The notes beneath the pieces are model-generated. The model was not told the DNA's origin and did not search any database. It saw only the letters and a program-made list of their open reading frames with translations. A DNA stretch of 39,605 nt from Clostridiales bacterium (GTDB taxonomy: Bacteria > Bacillota > Clostridia > Lachnospirales > Lachnospiraceae). A program made the position numbers and the translations under genes. The stretch is from the NCBI GenBank assembly GCA_019423835.1, contig JAHZAR010000013.1, positions 1-39,605 of the forward strand, given 5' to 3'. Position 1 is the stretch's first letter. Every line of letters begins with the position of its first letter. Of the stretch, positions 7,561-15,249 are shown piece by piece.

Positions 7561-9399
7561 ATGAAAGCCAAACGACAATACTGCTGTTTTCTGCTTGTTT
7601 TTATCCTGTCTTTTCTGCTCACTGCCTGCTCCCGCCCGCCTGCCCGGGGAAGCGGCACAGACGGAAGCAAAGCAGCCGTTCAGACGGAAGGGGAGCAGGC
7701 TCCGGCTCAGACAGAGGCGGATCAGACCTCAGTTCAGGCAGCCTTTGATAACTTCACCGATGAAGTATTTAAGGAGGAGCTTGAGGGCTCCGGCATCACA
7801 CTTCACTATCTTTTAAGAAACCCGGAAGAGTTCGGCATCTCGGAGGAAAATCCTGAACTGGGAGAATGTTCCCTGGAGGCGCTGAAACAGGTATCCGCTG
7901 ACATCCGCGATCTGTCTGACAGACTGCATGAATTTGATCCGGCACTTTTAACTGCCGATCAGCTTTTCACCTACCGGGTTCTCGACGATTATCTGGAGAC
8001 AGAGAAAATGGCCGACGGACTGGAGCTCTACACCCGCCCTCTCTCCACCACCATCGGAACCCAGGCTCAGCTCCCCATTCTGTTTGCGGAGTATGCCTTT
8101 TATGACAGGGAGGATGTGGAAAATTATCTGACACTCCTCTCACAGATTGATTCCTACTACAAGGAAATTGCGGAATTTGAGCATGTGCGGGCAGAGGCAG
8201 GTTTGGCCCCCTGTGATCTCATCCTCGATCAGCTCATCCAGTCCTGCAAGGATTATATGATCCGGCCGGAGAACAGCTTCCTGTGCGAAACCTTTGACAG
8301 CAAACTGGACGATATCGAGGGCCTGTCAGAGGAGGAAAAGGCAGAGTACAGGGAACGCCATCTGACGGTCATGAAGGAACACTTCATCCCGGCCTACCAG
8401 ATGCTCTCCCAGGAACTGGAATCCCTCAAGGGGAACGGTTCCGACGGGAAGGGACTGTGCGGCTACCCGGACGGAAAGCGCTACTACGAATACCTGGTGG
8501 CTTCTTCCACGGGAACAGAATACACGGTTCCGGAGCTGAAGGAGCAGGTTCAGATACATATGAGCAGCGATCTGGCGGAGATTACCCTGCTTCTTGAAAA
8601 CTATCCGGAGCTTTCCGAGACTTCTGCCAACTATTCCTTCTCACAGACAGAGCCGGCTGCAATTCTCGACGACCTGAAGAGTCAGTCCGAAAAGGATTTC
8701 CCGCCTCTCTCCGGCGCCGACTACATCGTAAAGCAGGTTCCCAAGGCTCTTGAATCCTCTCTGAGCCCTGCTTTTTATCTGACTGCGCCCCTGGATTGCT
8801 GGGAGCACAATGTCATCTATATCAACGGAGGATCGGATCAGACGTCTGCTGATTCTCTGTACACCACGCTGGCCCATGAAGGCTATCCCGGCCATCTGTA
8901 CCAGACCGTATATGCCAACCAGAACATCAAAGAACCCCTGCTCCACCTTCTGTCCTGCGGCGGCTACTCTGAGGGATGGGGAACCTATGCGGAAATTTAC
9001 TCCTATTCCTTCGACAACGGTCTGGCCCCTGGACTTGGCCAGCTTCTGGCTCACAACCAGGCAGCGACTCTCGGCCTTTACGCCCTCTTGGACATCAACA
9101 TCAATTACGAGGGCTGGACAGAAGAGCGCACCGGAAAATTCCTGGAGGAACTCTACGGAATCACTGATCCGGCTGTTGTACAGGAGATTTTCTATGCTGT
9201 TGCGGACAACCCGGCCAACTATCTGCAGTATTACACCGGATATATGGAAATTACCCAGATGCGCGAGACGGCAGAGGAGACACTTGGCAGCAAATACGAT
9301 CCCGTGCAGTTTCACAAATTTATCCTCGACATGGGAGGAGCGCCGTTTCGGGTCATCAAACCATACTTTAAAACCTGGCTTTTGACCTTCGGTGCCTGA
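7561..9399 (+). CDS. DUF885 family lipoprotein, predicted zinc metallopeptidase
   Basis: The 612-residue protein has a lipoprotein signal with lipobox LTAC near residue 22, then a Gln/Glu-rich linker, so it should be anchored outside the membrane. The body matches DUF885, a gluzincin-like family with the extended motif HExxPGH, here HEGYPGH at residues 439-445. A second conserved block, SEGWGTYAE (about 470-478), would supply the third zinc ligand. The substrate is unknown; family members are usually regarded as peptidases. An in-frame ATG two codons upstream (7555) is only one base from GGAGG, whereas 7561 is seven bases away, so 7561 is chosen. It has its own promoter and terminator. Confidence 0.9.
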   Translation: MKAKRQYCCFLLVFILSFLLTACSRPPARGSGTDGSKAAVQTEGEQAPAQTEADQTSVQAAFDNFTDEVFKEELEGSGITLHYLLRNPEEFGISEENPELGECSLEALKQVSADIRDLSDRLHEFDPALLTADQLFTYRVLDDYLETEKMADGLELYTRPLSTTIGTQAQLPILFAEYAFYDREDVENYLTLLSQIDSYYKEIAEFEHVRAEAGLAPCDLILDQLIQSCKDYMIRPENSFLCETFDSKLDDIEGLSEEEKAEYRERHLTVMKEHFIPAYQMLSQELESLKGNGSDGKGLCGYPDGKRYYEYLVASSTGTEYTVPELKEQVQIHMSSDLAEITLLLENYPELSETSANYSFSQTEPAAILDDLKSQSEKDFPPLSGADYIVKQVPKALESSLSPAFYLTAPLDCWEHNVIYINGGSDQTSADSLYTTLAHEGYPGHLYQTVYANQNIKEPLLHLLSCGGYSEGWGTYAEIYSYSFDNGLAPGLGQLLAHNQAATLGLYALLDININYEGWTEERTGKFLEELYGITDPAVVQEIFYAVADNPANYLQYYTGYMEITQMRETAEETLGSKYDPVQFHKFILDMGGAPFRVIKPYFKTWLLTFGA

Positions 9400-9453
9400 A
9401 AACCTTCCTCTTTCCATCGTACAGAACCTTCTGTCATGCCCTGTATCGCGAAA

Positions 9454-9514
9454 GGCCGCCAGCCTCCGGTCTGAATATCCATTTTCAGCCGGAAGGCTGA
9501 CGGCCTCCCTTTTT
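9454..9514 (+). terminator. Terminator of DUF885 gene
   Basis: A long, slightly imperfect hairpin has outer arms beginning GGCCGCCAGCC (9454) and ending GGCTGACGGCC (9505), followed by CCCTTTTTCT. It lies about 55 bases after the stop codon. Confidence 0.8.
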
Positions 9515-9613
9515 CTCGATTTTTTATTCTGACTTATTCCTGACTGTTCTTTTCACTGTTCTCTCTGTTTCTTTCCCTGGAAAGCTCTGTTTCTCTGTCC
9601 TCCCGCGGCTCTG

Positions 9614-10303
9614 TCAGTCTTTCAGCAGCACTTCAGAGCTGTCTTCTCCCAGGCTGTTAAGCACCCCCTGTCCGCCTTCCTGAGCCTGACTGCAGTCTTC
9701 CTTCTTATAAATCTTACCGATTATATAGGAGGAAATACTCACCGTCAAAAGGGAACATACGATTTTTCCCAGCGGAATATATGAGAGCGAGAGCATCAGA
9801 ACCACAAAATCCGTGGCAAAGTAGCACCGTTCCAGTTTTGCCTTCGTAATCCTGTTTAAAATAAGGGCCAGGGCGTCATCACCGCCGGAAGCACCTCCGG
9901 AGCGTACCACAAGCCCTACGCCGACTCCCACAAACAGGCCGCCAATTACGGCTGCAAGCACCGGATGGGCGCTGAGATCCGGGATCAGATATCCCATTCT
10001 CTCATGCAGGGAGTAGAAAAGGGAATAGCTGACGGAAGCCACAATGGCATTTTTTAAAAATGCTCCTCCCAGGATCTTCCACCCGATCAGATAGCACATG
10101 AAATCCATAGCCGGGCCGATAATACTCGGCGAAATTCCGAACCAGTGCTGAATTAAAAGCTGCAGTCCCAGTACGCCTCCCTCGGTTATATTCGCCTGAC
10201 TGTGAATGTTGTAGAGACCGAATGAGAGAATTGCCGTTCCGAGCAGCAGGCCGCCGTACCGGATTGCCGCCTTCTTTGCCTCTGCTCCTTGCAGCATTTT
10301 CAT
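9614..10303 (-). CDS. YitT family membrane protein lacking the C-terminal DUF2179 domain
   Basis: The 229-residue protein has about five or six membrane segments and the signature features of the YitT/YpjC family: FGLYNIHSQANITEGGVLG near residues 29-47, ending in the conserved TEGG motif, and GLVVRSGGASGGDD near 130-143. Transport of a small solute is suspected for the family but unproven. Typical YitT proteins are about 280 residues with a soluble DUF2179 tail; here the chain ends soon after the last membrane helix with a short acidic tail. AAGGAG lies five bases before the first of two ATGs (MKM). It is divergent from a MerR regulator with interlocked promoters, so that regulator is its probable controller. 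Confidence 0.82.
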   Translation of the reverse strand: MKMLQGAEAKKAAIRYGGLLLGTAILSFGLYNIHSQANITEGGVLGLQLLIQHWFGISPSIIGPAMDFMCYLIGWKILGGAFLKNAIVASVSYSLFYSLHERMGYLIPDLSAHPVLAAVIGGLFVGVGVGLVVRSGGASGGDDALALILNRITKAKLERCYFATDFVVLMLSLSYIPLGKIVCSLLTVSISSYIIGKIYKKEDCSQAQEGGQGVLNSLGEDSSEVLLKD

Positions 10304-10341
10304 AATAACAACTCCTTTATGGTATTAACTTCTTTGTTCTC

Positions 10342-10384
10342 TTGACTGTTATTAGTATAAAGTATATAGTAAGTATAATGTCAA
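10342..10384. promoter_or_regulatory. Face-to-face yitT/merR promoters with 19-bp spacer and repeats
   Basis: Plus strand: TTGACT (10342-10347), 17 bases, TATAGT (10365-10370), driving merR. Minus strand: TTGACA (10384-10379), 19 bases, TATACT (10359-10354), driving the yitT-like gene. A 19-bp spacer is the hallmark of MerR-activated promoters. AGTATA occurs three times in direct orientation (10354, 10361, 10372). I could not find a clean dyad in the spacer. Confidence 0.6.
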
Positions 10385-10463
10385 TAGGTGAAATTATTTT
10401 TGCTGTACGTCCTTTTTCACCGGACAGAGGCAGACAAAAAACAACTTTGGGGAGGGAACTTGT

Positions 10464-11330
10464 ATGCAGCACCGCTTTACTGCAGGAGAGCTGGCAAAGC
10501 TGTCCGGCCTGTCCAGACAGGCTATTCTGTTTTACGATAAAAAAGGAATTTTAAAGCCTGATTATGTGAATCCGGAAAACGGCTACCGCTACTACAGCGC
10601 TGATCAGCTGGATCTTCTGGACAATATTGCAATGCTCAAGGAGATCGGACTTTCCCTGGAGGAAATCCGTGAATTTATGGAGCAGCGCACCAGGGACTAC
10701 GCCCTGTCATTGATGCAGGAACAGCTCATAAGCATCCGCCAGAAAATCCGCCGCCTGCAGACCACAGAAAAGCAGCTTGCCTGGAAGGTCAAAACGCTCC
10801 GCGATTTTTCTTCCAAATCAGGCACTGTCGCTCTGGTCCGTCACGACAGGACGGAATTTCTGGCAGGAGAGGCAGTGCGTTTTCCCAGGAAAAGAAAGGG
10901 CACGGATGAGGAGGATTTGATGGCCCAGAATATTGCCGTCAAGCAGCTCATGACAAAGGCAAAGAAAGAGCATTATCCCTATTTTTACCAGCAGGGGGCC
11001 ATTATCCCCCTCGATGAAATACGGGCAGGCCATTGTCTGAGAGCCTCCCATGTATTTCTTCCTCTTGAAAGGAACTACTCGGGAGCCTTCTGCATTGCCA
11101 AGCCGCCGGGCCAGTATGCCCACTACTACTTTACAGGCCGGTATACTGACAGCGCAGAAGCCTACCGCTTCCTCCTTCCGGAGCTTTCGCGCATGGGCCT
11201 TACGCCTGTATCCAGCGCCTATGAGTACTGTATCCTGGACAGCCTCACCACCTCCGACAGCGGGGATTATGTCACCCTGATACAGATACGGGTGGAACCC
11301 TGCAGTGCAAAAAGGCCATTCGCCGGATGA
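10464..11330 (+). CDS. MerR family regulator with effector-binding domain
   Basis: The 288-residue protein has a winged-helix N-terminus (FTAGELAKLSGLSRQAILFYDKKG, residues 5-28, then the wing NGYRYYS) typical of the MerR family. A dimerisation coiled coil follows at about residues 75-115, then a roughly 160-residue C-terminal domain resembling the GyrI-like/BmrR effector-binding fold. BmrR-type regulators sense hydrophobic or cationic compounds and activate a transporter gene by untwisting a 19-bp spacer. GGGAGG lies eight bases before the ATG. The divergent YitT-family gene is the likely target. The last codons overlap a hairpin that terminates the opposing gene. Confidence 0.87.
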   Translation: MQHRFTAGELAKLSGLSRQAILFYDKKGILKPDYVNPENGYRYYSADQLDLLDNIAMLKEIGLSLEEIREFMEQRTRDYALSLMQEQLISIRQKIRRLQTTEKQLAWKVKTLRDFSSKSGTVALVRHDRTEFLAGEAVRFPRKRKGTDEEDLMAQNIAVKQLMTKAKKEHYPYFYQQGAIIPLDEIRAGHCLRASHVFLPLERNYSGAFCIAKPPGQYAHYYFTGRYTDSAEAYRFLLPELSRMGLTPVSSAYEYCILDSLTTSDSGDYVTLIQIRVEPCSAKRPFAG

Positions 11331-11343
11331 ACGGCAAATGGCC
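11309..11343 (-). terminator. Terminator of GerMN-like gene, inside the 3' end of merR
   Basis: Minus-strand arms GGCCATTTGCCG (11343-11332) and CGGCGAATGGCC (11325-11314) are followed by TTTTT (11313-11309). The T run and one arm are coding sequence of the convergent merR gene. Confidence 0.85.
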
Positions 11344-11406
11344 TCGCTTAGCTGTTATTCTGTTTCGGGAATCCCTCTCCCGGGCCGGGACTGAGCCTGC
11401 TCTGTT

Positions 11407-12051
11407 TTATTCAGCGGCTGTTTCTCCCTGGACCTCTGATGCAGAGCCGGCGCTTTCCTCATCCTCACCTGCACCTGTATTCTCACCGGAAGCTGCTGCC
11501 GCCTGAGCATTCTCTCCACTCATATTTTTGTAGGAGCGGTTGAATTCAAAGCTGCCTGAGCCGACGCTCTCGCCATTTACAGTCAGATTCAGCGTCTGAG
11601 CCTCGAAATTCTGGATAAAAGTATTGGCAACGGCCGTCTGCTCCAGCACGTCCTCCTGGTCTGGCATACCGGAAAGATCCACGGTGAGCACATCCCCAGC
11701 CTGGGAGAAATTTAACACCTTTGTTCCTTCCTCGAGGATTCCGTACTCTGCCATCTTGTCAGCCAGAAGCTGGGCATCCACTGTCTCCTCTTCATCAGAT
11801 TCAATGGCGTCCATCTTCTGATCAAGGCCCGTCCCATCCTTCCTGATGGTGAAAATACTGACCTGAGCCATTGGTTCTGCATCTGCATCAGGGAGCTTCT
11901 CCACAACTTCTCTCTCTGTCTGCTCGATGGAAGCCTCCACCGTCTGTCCCTCAGCCTGGGCATTAGTCTGGCTGGATACATCTGTCGGGGAGCAGGCCGC
12001 CAGAGAGACGGACATCACAACTCCCACGAAACCAAGCATCATTTTTTTCAT
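11407..12051 (-). CDS. Lipoprotein with GerMN-like domain
   Basis: The 214-residue protein has a lipobox (SLAAC, C20). Residues about 80-170 resemble a GerMN (sporulation/germination) domain: a variable KMAEYGILEEGTKV stretch, then DVLTVDLS and a VANTFIQNFEAQTLNLTVNG strand-helix-strand pattern. The C-terminal 40 residues are Ala/Glu/Gly-rich and unstructured. GerM proteins in bacilli assist septal peptidoglycan processing and germination, but such domains also occur in vegetative lipoproteins. GAGGAGG stands before the ATG. It lies downstream of fabT with a 161-base gap and has its own terminator. GerMN identity is moderate confidence. Confidence 0.68.
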   Translation of the reverse strand: MKKMMLGFVGVVMSVSLAACSPTDVSSQTNAQAEGQTVEASIEQTEREVVEKLPDADAEPMAQVSIFTIRKDGTGLDQKMDAIESDEEETVDAQLLADKMAEYGILEEGTKVLNFSQAGDVLTVDLSGMPDQEDVLEQTAVANTFIQNFEAQTLNLTVNGESVGSGSFEFNRSYKNMSGENAQAAAASGENTGAGEDEESAGSASEVQGETAAE

Positions 12052-12212
12052 AATTGTATTTCCTCCTCATCTGATTATTCTTTGCCCGCATTGCGGTCCA
12101 GATCCCATTCCGCTCTGAATCCGCAGGCGCAGCAAAGCGCTTTCAATCCACAGGCGGCGCCCTTCTCTTTTCAGGCTGCCCTGCGGGTCTTTTGTTTTCA
12201 TTCCTCTGTTCT

Positions 12213-12653
12213 TCAGACAGTAAACTCCCTGAACCACCGGTTCAGTTTGGTGAGGGCCCGGTAAAGGATCTGAAGCTCCTCGCCGGACAGCTCCTCCTTT
12301 ATGCTGTCTATCATCCTTCTGTGAAATTCTGCATGGTGCTCAAAGGCTCTGCGCCCCTTCTCTGACAGGGAAATATAGACTACCCTCCTGTCCTCTTTTC
12401 CTCTGGTGCGCTCCACGTAGCCCTTTTTTACAAGACTGTTCATGGCGATGGTAAGTGTTCCCACTGTGACTGAAAGCTCTCTGGCAATCGCGGACATATT
12501 TTTGGGAGACCCGATTCCGATCGCTTCAATTACGTGCATATCATTGCTTGTGATATCACAAAATTCCGGCGTTATAATGGCCTTCTGCTCAATATCCATA
12601 ATGTCGCGGAACAGCCTTACCAGTACCTCATTGAATGTATCGTAATTGTCCAC
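12213..12653 (-). CDS. fabT: FabT-like MarR family repressor of fatty acid synthesis
   Basis: The 146-residue protein closely follows the pattern of streptococcal FabT: N-terminal FNEVLVRLFRDIMDIEQ, then SNDMHVIEAIG (residues 36-46), helix-turn-helix IARELSVTVGTLTIAMNSLVKKGYVER (about 56-82) and wing EDRRVVYISLSEKG. FabT binds AGTTTGA-N3-TCAAACT boxes with acyl-ACP as co-repressor. GTG at 12653 is chosen because AAGGGG lies six bases upstream and it aligns with FabT N-termini; an upstream ATG at 12722 lies within the -35 box. A perfect box stands at the fab operon promoter and a near-match before acpP, but none is clear at its own promoter. Confidence 0.82.
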   Translation of the reverse strand: MDNYDTFNEVLVRLFRDIMDIEQKAIITPEFCDITSNDMHVIEAIGIGSPKNMSAIARELSVTVGTLTIAMNSLVKKGYVERTRGKEDRRVVYISLSEKGRRAFEHHAEFHRRMIDSIKEELSGEELQILYRALTKLNRWFREFTV

Positions 12654-12693
12654 AGTGTTCCCCTTATCTGACCAAAACAAAATTTCCCCACTG

Positions 12694-12722
12694 ATTATAC
12701 AATAAACAATCCATCCCGGCAA
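12694..12722 (-). promoter_or_regulatory. Promoter of fabT
   Basis: TTGCCG (12722-12717), spacer of 17, TATAAT (12699-12694) on the minus strand, about 40 bases before the GTG start. A weak FabT-like match overlaps the -10 but is too poor to claim autoregulation. Confidence 0.6.
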
Positions 12723-12779
12723 CTGTTAGCAGTCAACAAAATTCTTACAACTTTTGCATCGAGAGCACGCCTTTTTCTC

Positions 12780-13307
12780 TCAGACGATGGCCGCCGCGAT
12801 GACCACGCTGGCGGCAATTCCCGCAGCCGTGGAGATCAGGGCTCCGGCCAGAGTCCATCTTGTCTTCGTCACCTTCACTGCCATAAAATACACGCTCATG
12901 GTATAGAATACGGTTTCCGTACAGCTTTCCATAATGGAAACTGTCATTCCCAGCAGAGAATCCGGCCCGTATGTCCTGAAAATATCGAGAAGAAGCCCGG
13001 TGGCCGCTGAACTGGACACGAGGCGTACCAGGATTACGGGGACAATCTCTCCCGGAATTCGGAGAAATCCTGCCGGAGCTTTCAATATTTCTGAAAGAAA
13101 CTCCAGGAATCCAGATGCTCTCAGGACACCCACGGCTGTCATAAGGCCGATCAGGGTGGGCAGTATCCCGGCAACTGTCCTCATCCCCTCTTTTGCCCCT
13201 CTCGTAAAATCGTCAAACACAGGGCGCCTGGAGATGAGTCCAAAGCCGATTATGTAAAACAGAATCACCGGTACCAGAAAGTCTGACAGATAAAGAACTG
13301 CCTTCAT
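12780..13307 (-). CDS. spmB: Spore maturation protein B
   Basis: The 175-residue membrane protein shows the nucleoside-recognition (Gate-like) fold of SpmB: TRGAKEGMRTVAGILPTLIG, then VRLVSSSAATGLLLD and the end motif SIMESCTETVFYTMSVYF, the equivalent of the Bacillus 'TDTTFYVLTVYF'. SpmA and SpmB together are needed for full dehydration of the spore core. The ATG at 13307 is preferred: GGGG lies seven bases upstream and it matches the Bacillus N-terminus. The more upstream ATG (13340) lies inside the predicted sigma-E -10. Unusually, spmA is about 2 kb away with two unrelated genes between. Confidence 0.9.
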   Translation of the reverse strand: MKAVLYLSDFLVPVILFYIIGFGLISRRPVFDDFTRGAKEGMRTVAGILPTLIGLMTAVGVLRASGFLEFLSEILKAPAGFLRIPGEIVPVILVRLVSSSAATGLLLDIFRTYGPDSLLGMTVSIMESCTETVFYTMSVYFMAVKVTKTRWTLAGALISTAAGIAASVVIAAAIV

Positions 13308-13338
13308 GGCTAATCCCCGCTCTACGGTCCTTACTGTC

Positions 13339-13367
13339 ATTCTATGCCAGAAGGCTCCGGCAAATTC
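13339..13367 (-). promoter_or_regulatory. Probable sigma-E promoter of spmB
   Basis: On the minus strand CATAGAAT (13346-13339) matches seven of eight positions of the sigma-E -10 CATACANT. Fourteen bases upstream is GAATTTG (13367-13361), a partial match to the -35. Transcription would begin after the upstream ATG, which supports the 13307 start. The remainder of the 13368-13604 gap contains a lone TATAAT on the minus strand (13420-13415) without a partner. Confidence 0.5.
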
Positions 13368-13604
13368 ATATTTTCATAATTGTCGAAAAGGCTGATTTCC
13401 TTTTCATGTTAAGTATTATACGGGGAGTTTGTGTCCTGACTGTGAATTACTCCTTGCAAAATCAGGAAATTTTTATAAATTGTCTTTCCAAAATCTAAAC
13501 CTTTTAGCGCCTGCTTTCTTTTTGCAAAGAGATGCTCCTGATTTCAGGCTGTCCGCGTCCATCCCGGAACACGGATAAATTCAGAATGCTGCTTCCGAAT
13601 TATG

Positions 13605-13613
13605 TGGTATAAT
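13605..13613 (+). promoter_or_regulatory. Extended -10 promoter of arsC-like gene
   Basis: TGGTATAAT is a perfect extended -10 element (TGnTATAAT), 40 bases before the start codon. No clear -35 is visible. Confidence 0.6.
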
Positions 13614-13652
13614 AAAAACTGACAAAAAAATTTATTTCAGGAGGAACAATCC

Positions 13653-14009
13653 ATGAGCGTACTGTTTGTTGAATACCCGAAATGCACGACCTGCCAGAAA
13701 GCGAAGAAATGGCTGGATAACGCCGGTGTTTCCTATGAGGATCGCCATATCAAGGAACATAATCCGACGGAAGAGGAGCTCAGAAAATGGCATAAGATAA
13801 GCGGTCTCCCTCTCAAAAAGTTCTTTAATACCAGCGGACTTCTCTATAAGTCCATGGCGTTGAAGGACCGGCTGCCTGCCATGAGCGAGGACGAGCAGTA
13901 TGCACTGCTCGCCACAGATGGAATGCTTGTAAAACGCCCTCTGGTTGTATCCGAGGACTTTGTGCTCGTTGGCTTTAAAGAGGCCGAGTGGGAAGCCAGG
14001 CTGAAATAG
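13653..14009 (+). CDS. ArsC/Spx family protein (thioredoxin-fold reductase-like)
   Basis: The 118-residue protein has the family's redox motif CTTC (C11, C14) after a first strand. Conserved downstream features are DRHIKEHNPTEEEL (about residues 31-44), SGLPLKKFFNTSG and the LVKRPLVV cis-proline segment (about 92-99). It belongs to the ArsC-like/YffB/Spx group. Arsenate reduction is unlikely from context because no ars transport or regulator genes are present; a thiol-redox or stress role is more probable. AGGAGG lies eight bases before the ATG. It is a single plus-strand gene between minus-strand spmB and the TIGR00300-family gene. Confidence 0.87.
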   Translation: MSVLFVEYPKCTTCQKAKKWLDNAGVSYEDRHIKEHNPTEEELRKWHKISGLPLKKFFNTSGLLYKSMALKDRLPAMSEDEQYALLATDGMLVKRPLVVSEDFVLVGFKEAEWEARLK

Positions 14010-14050
14010 CCGGAGGCCGTAAAAAGGAAGTGCCAGGGCAGGGGCCGGGC

Positions 14051-15142
14051 CTACAGGCCAAGGCCCTTGCTCACATTCACCACAAAATCCTGTACATTGG
14101 TCACAATGCTCTTTGCGGAGAGGCTGCCGCGGTCGCCCAGCTTGTTGACGGCGAACTCGGAAACATCCACGCTGTAGAAGTATACCTGACGCACCGTTCC
14201 GTCGGCCAGCACGCGGAAGGACGGCGTCATATTTCCCGTCGCAATAGAATGCAGGGTGGTAGCCATACAGATTACGGTGGTGGCCTTCTTTACGCACTCT
14301 CTCATCGCCGACTGTCCCTCATACACATCTGCATAGACCTCCGGGAGAGGTCCGTCATCACGGATGGAGCCTGTCAGCACAAAGGGAACCCCCTTTTTGA
14401 CACAGCTGTAGATAATCCCGTTGTCAATGTGCTCCTTCTCAATAAATTCCGGAATTGAGCCGTGATACCGCACCCGGTTGATTGTGTCGATATGGTTGTA
14501 GTGTCCACCTGCAAAGCTCTCCTGGGTATATATATCCTGTCCCAGAGCTGTCTTCAGGTAGGCCCCCTCCAGATCATGGGTTGCCAGGGCATTTCCCGCA
14601 AGCAGGGCGTCCACATATCCGTTCATAACCAGCTTGGAGAAAGCCTCCCTGGAGTCCGAGTCAAAGGCACAGGCAGGTCCCATGACCCAAACCACATATC
14701 CGTTTTCCCTCTCATGCTTTAAAAGCTCATAGATCTGATCGTAGTCTTTGGAAAATGCTGTCTCCCTGGAACGCCCCTGGCGGAAGGCGAAGGCCTCCCC
14801 GTTTCCTGAGGAGGGCTCATCAAAGCCATGGGGCCACACAAAGATCCCTTCCTGCGCATCCTCTGTTCTTCCTACAATTACAAGATCCCCCTTCTTCAGG
14901 GTTCTGAACTCTCTCACGGAGATTTCTCCGTTTTCATAGACGGCGACGCAGTCCATCCGGCTCTCCTTTGCCAGAAGCCACTGGCCTCCTACTTTGAAAT
15001 ACTCCGGAAAAATCGTAGTGGCGTGATAATGCTCCGGAGCCACCTTATCCTTCGGCGCCGGAGCCATCAGCGCGTCCGGGGCCTTCTCAAATTTCTCCTC
15101 TGTAAAATCAGGTGCCGTATACTTTTTCAATTCAAATGCCAT
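14051..15142 (-). CDS. TIGR00300 family protein (LOR/SDH domain, archaeal-type ornithine cyclodeaminase-like)
   Basis: The 363-residue protein resembles the TIGR00300/LOR-SDH family. Relatives include the methanogen ornithine cyclodeaminase and the C-terminal half of the cyanobacterial arginine-to-proline enzyme AgrE. The C-terminal half has LLAGNALATHDLEGA, then GHYNHIDTINRVRYHGS and PFVLTGSIRDDGPLP, which I recognise from that family; the N-terminal half resembles the LOR domain. The likely reaction is NAD-dependent conversion of ornithine to proline with ammonia release, but this is inferred. The ATG at 15142 has GAGGGG eight bases upstream; longer in-frame starts lack a site. A TATAAT lies upstream at 15200-15195. 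Its position between spmA and spmB is unexplained. Confidence 0.72.
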   Translation of the reverse strand: MAFELKKYTAPDFTEEKFEKAPDALMAPAPKDKVAPEHYHATTIFPEYFKVGGQWLLAKESRMDCVAVYENGEISVREFRTLKKGDLVIVGRTEDAQEGIFVWPHGFDEPSSGNGEAFAFRQGRSRETAFSKDYDQIYELLKHERENGYVVWVMGPACAFDSDSREAFSKLVMNGYVDALLAGNALATHDLEGAYLKTALGQDIYTQESFAGGHYNHIDTINRVRYHGSIPEFIEKEHIDNGIIYSCVKKGVPFVLTGSIRDDGPLPEVYADVYEGQSAMRECVKKATTVICMATTLHSIATGNMTPSFRVLADGTVRQVYFYSVDVSEFAVNKLGDRGSLSAKSIVTNVQDFVVNVSKGLGL

Positions 15143-15249
15143 AGTGAAATCCCCTCTCTTGTTCATTCTTTTCATGCCGCTTTTCATACTGTTTATTATA
15201 GCCTATTTTCCGCTGTTTCGGTACCCCGAAGGAAAAATTTCCGGCACAC

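Noticed and set aside
12690..12703. FabT-like box at the fabT promoter
   Set aside because: Only about 6 of 10 half-site positions match, which is not better than chance in AT-rich promoter DNA.
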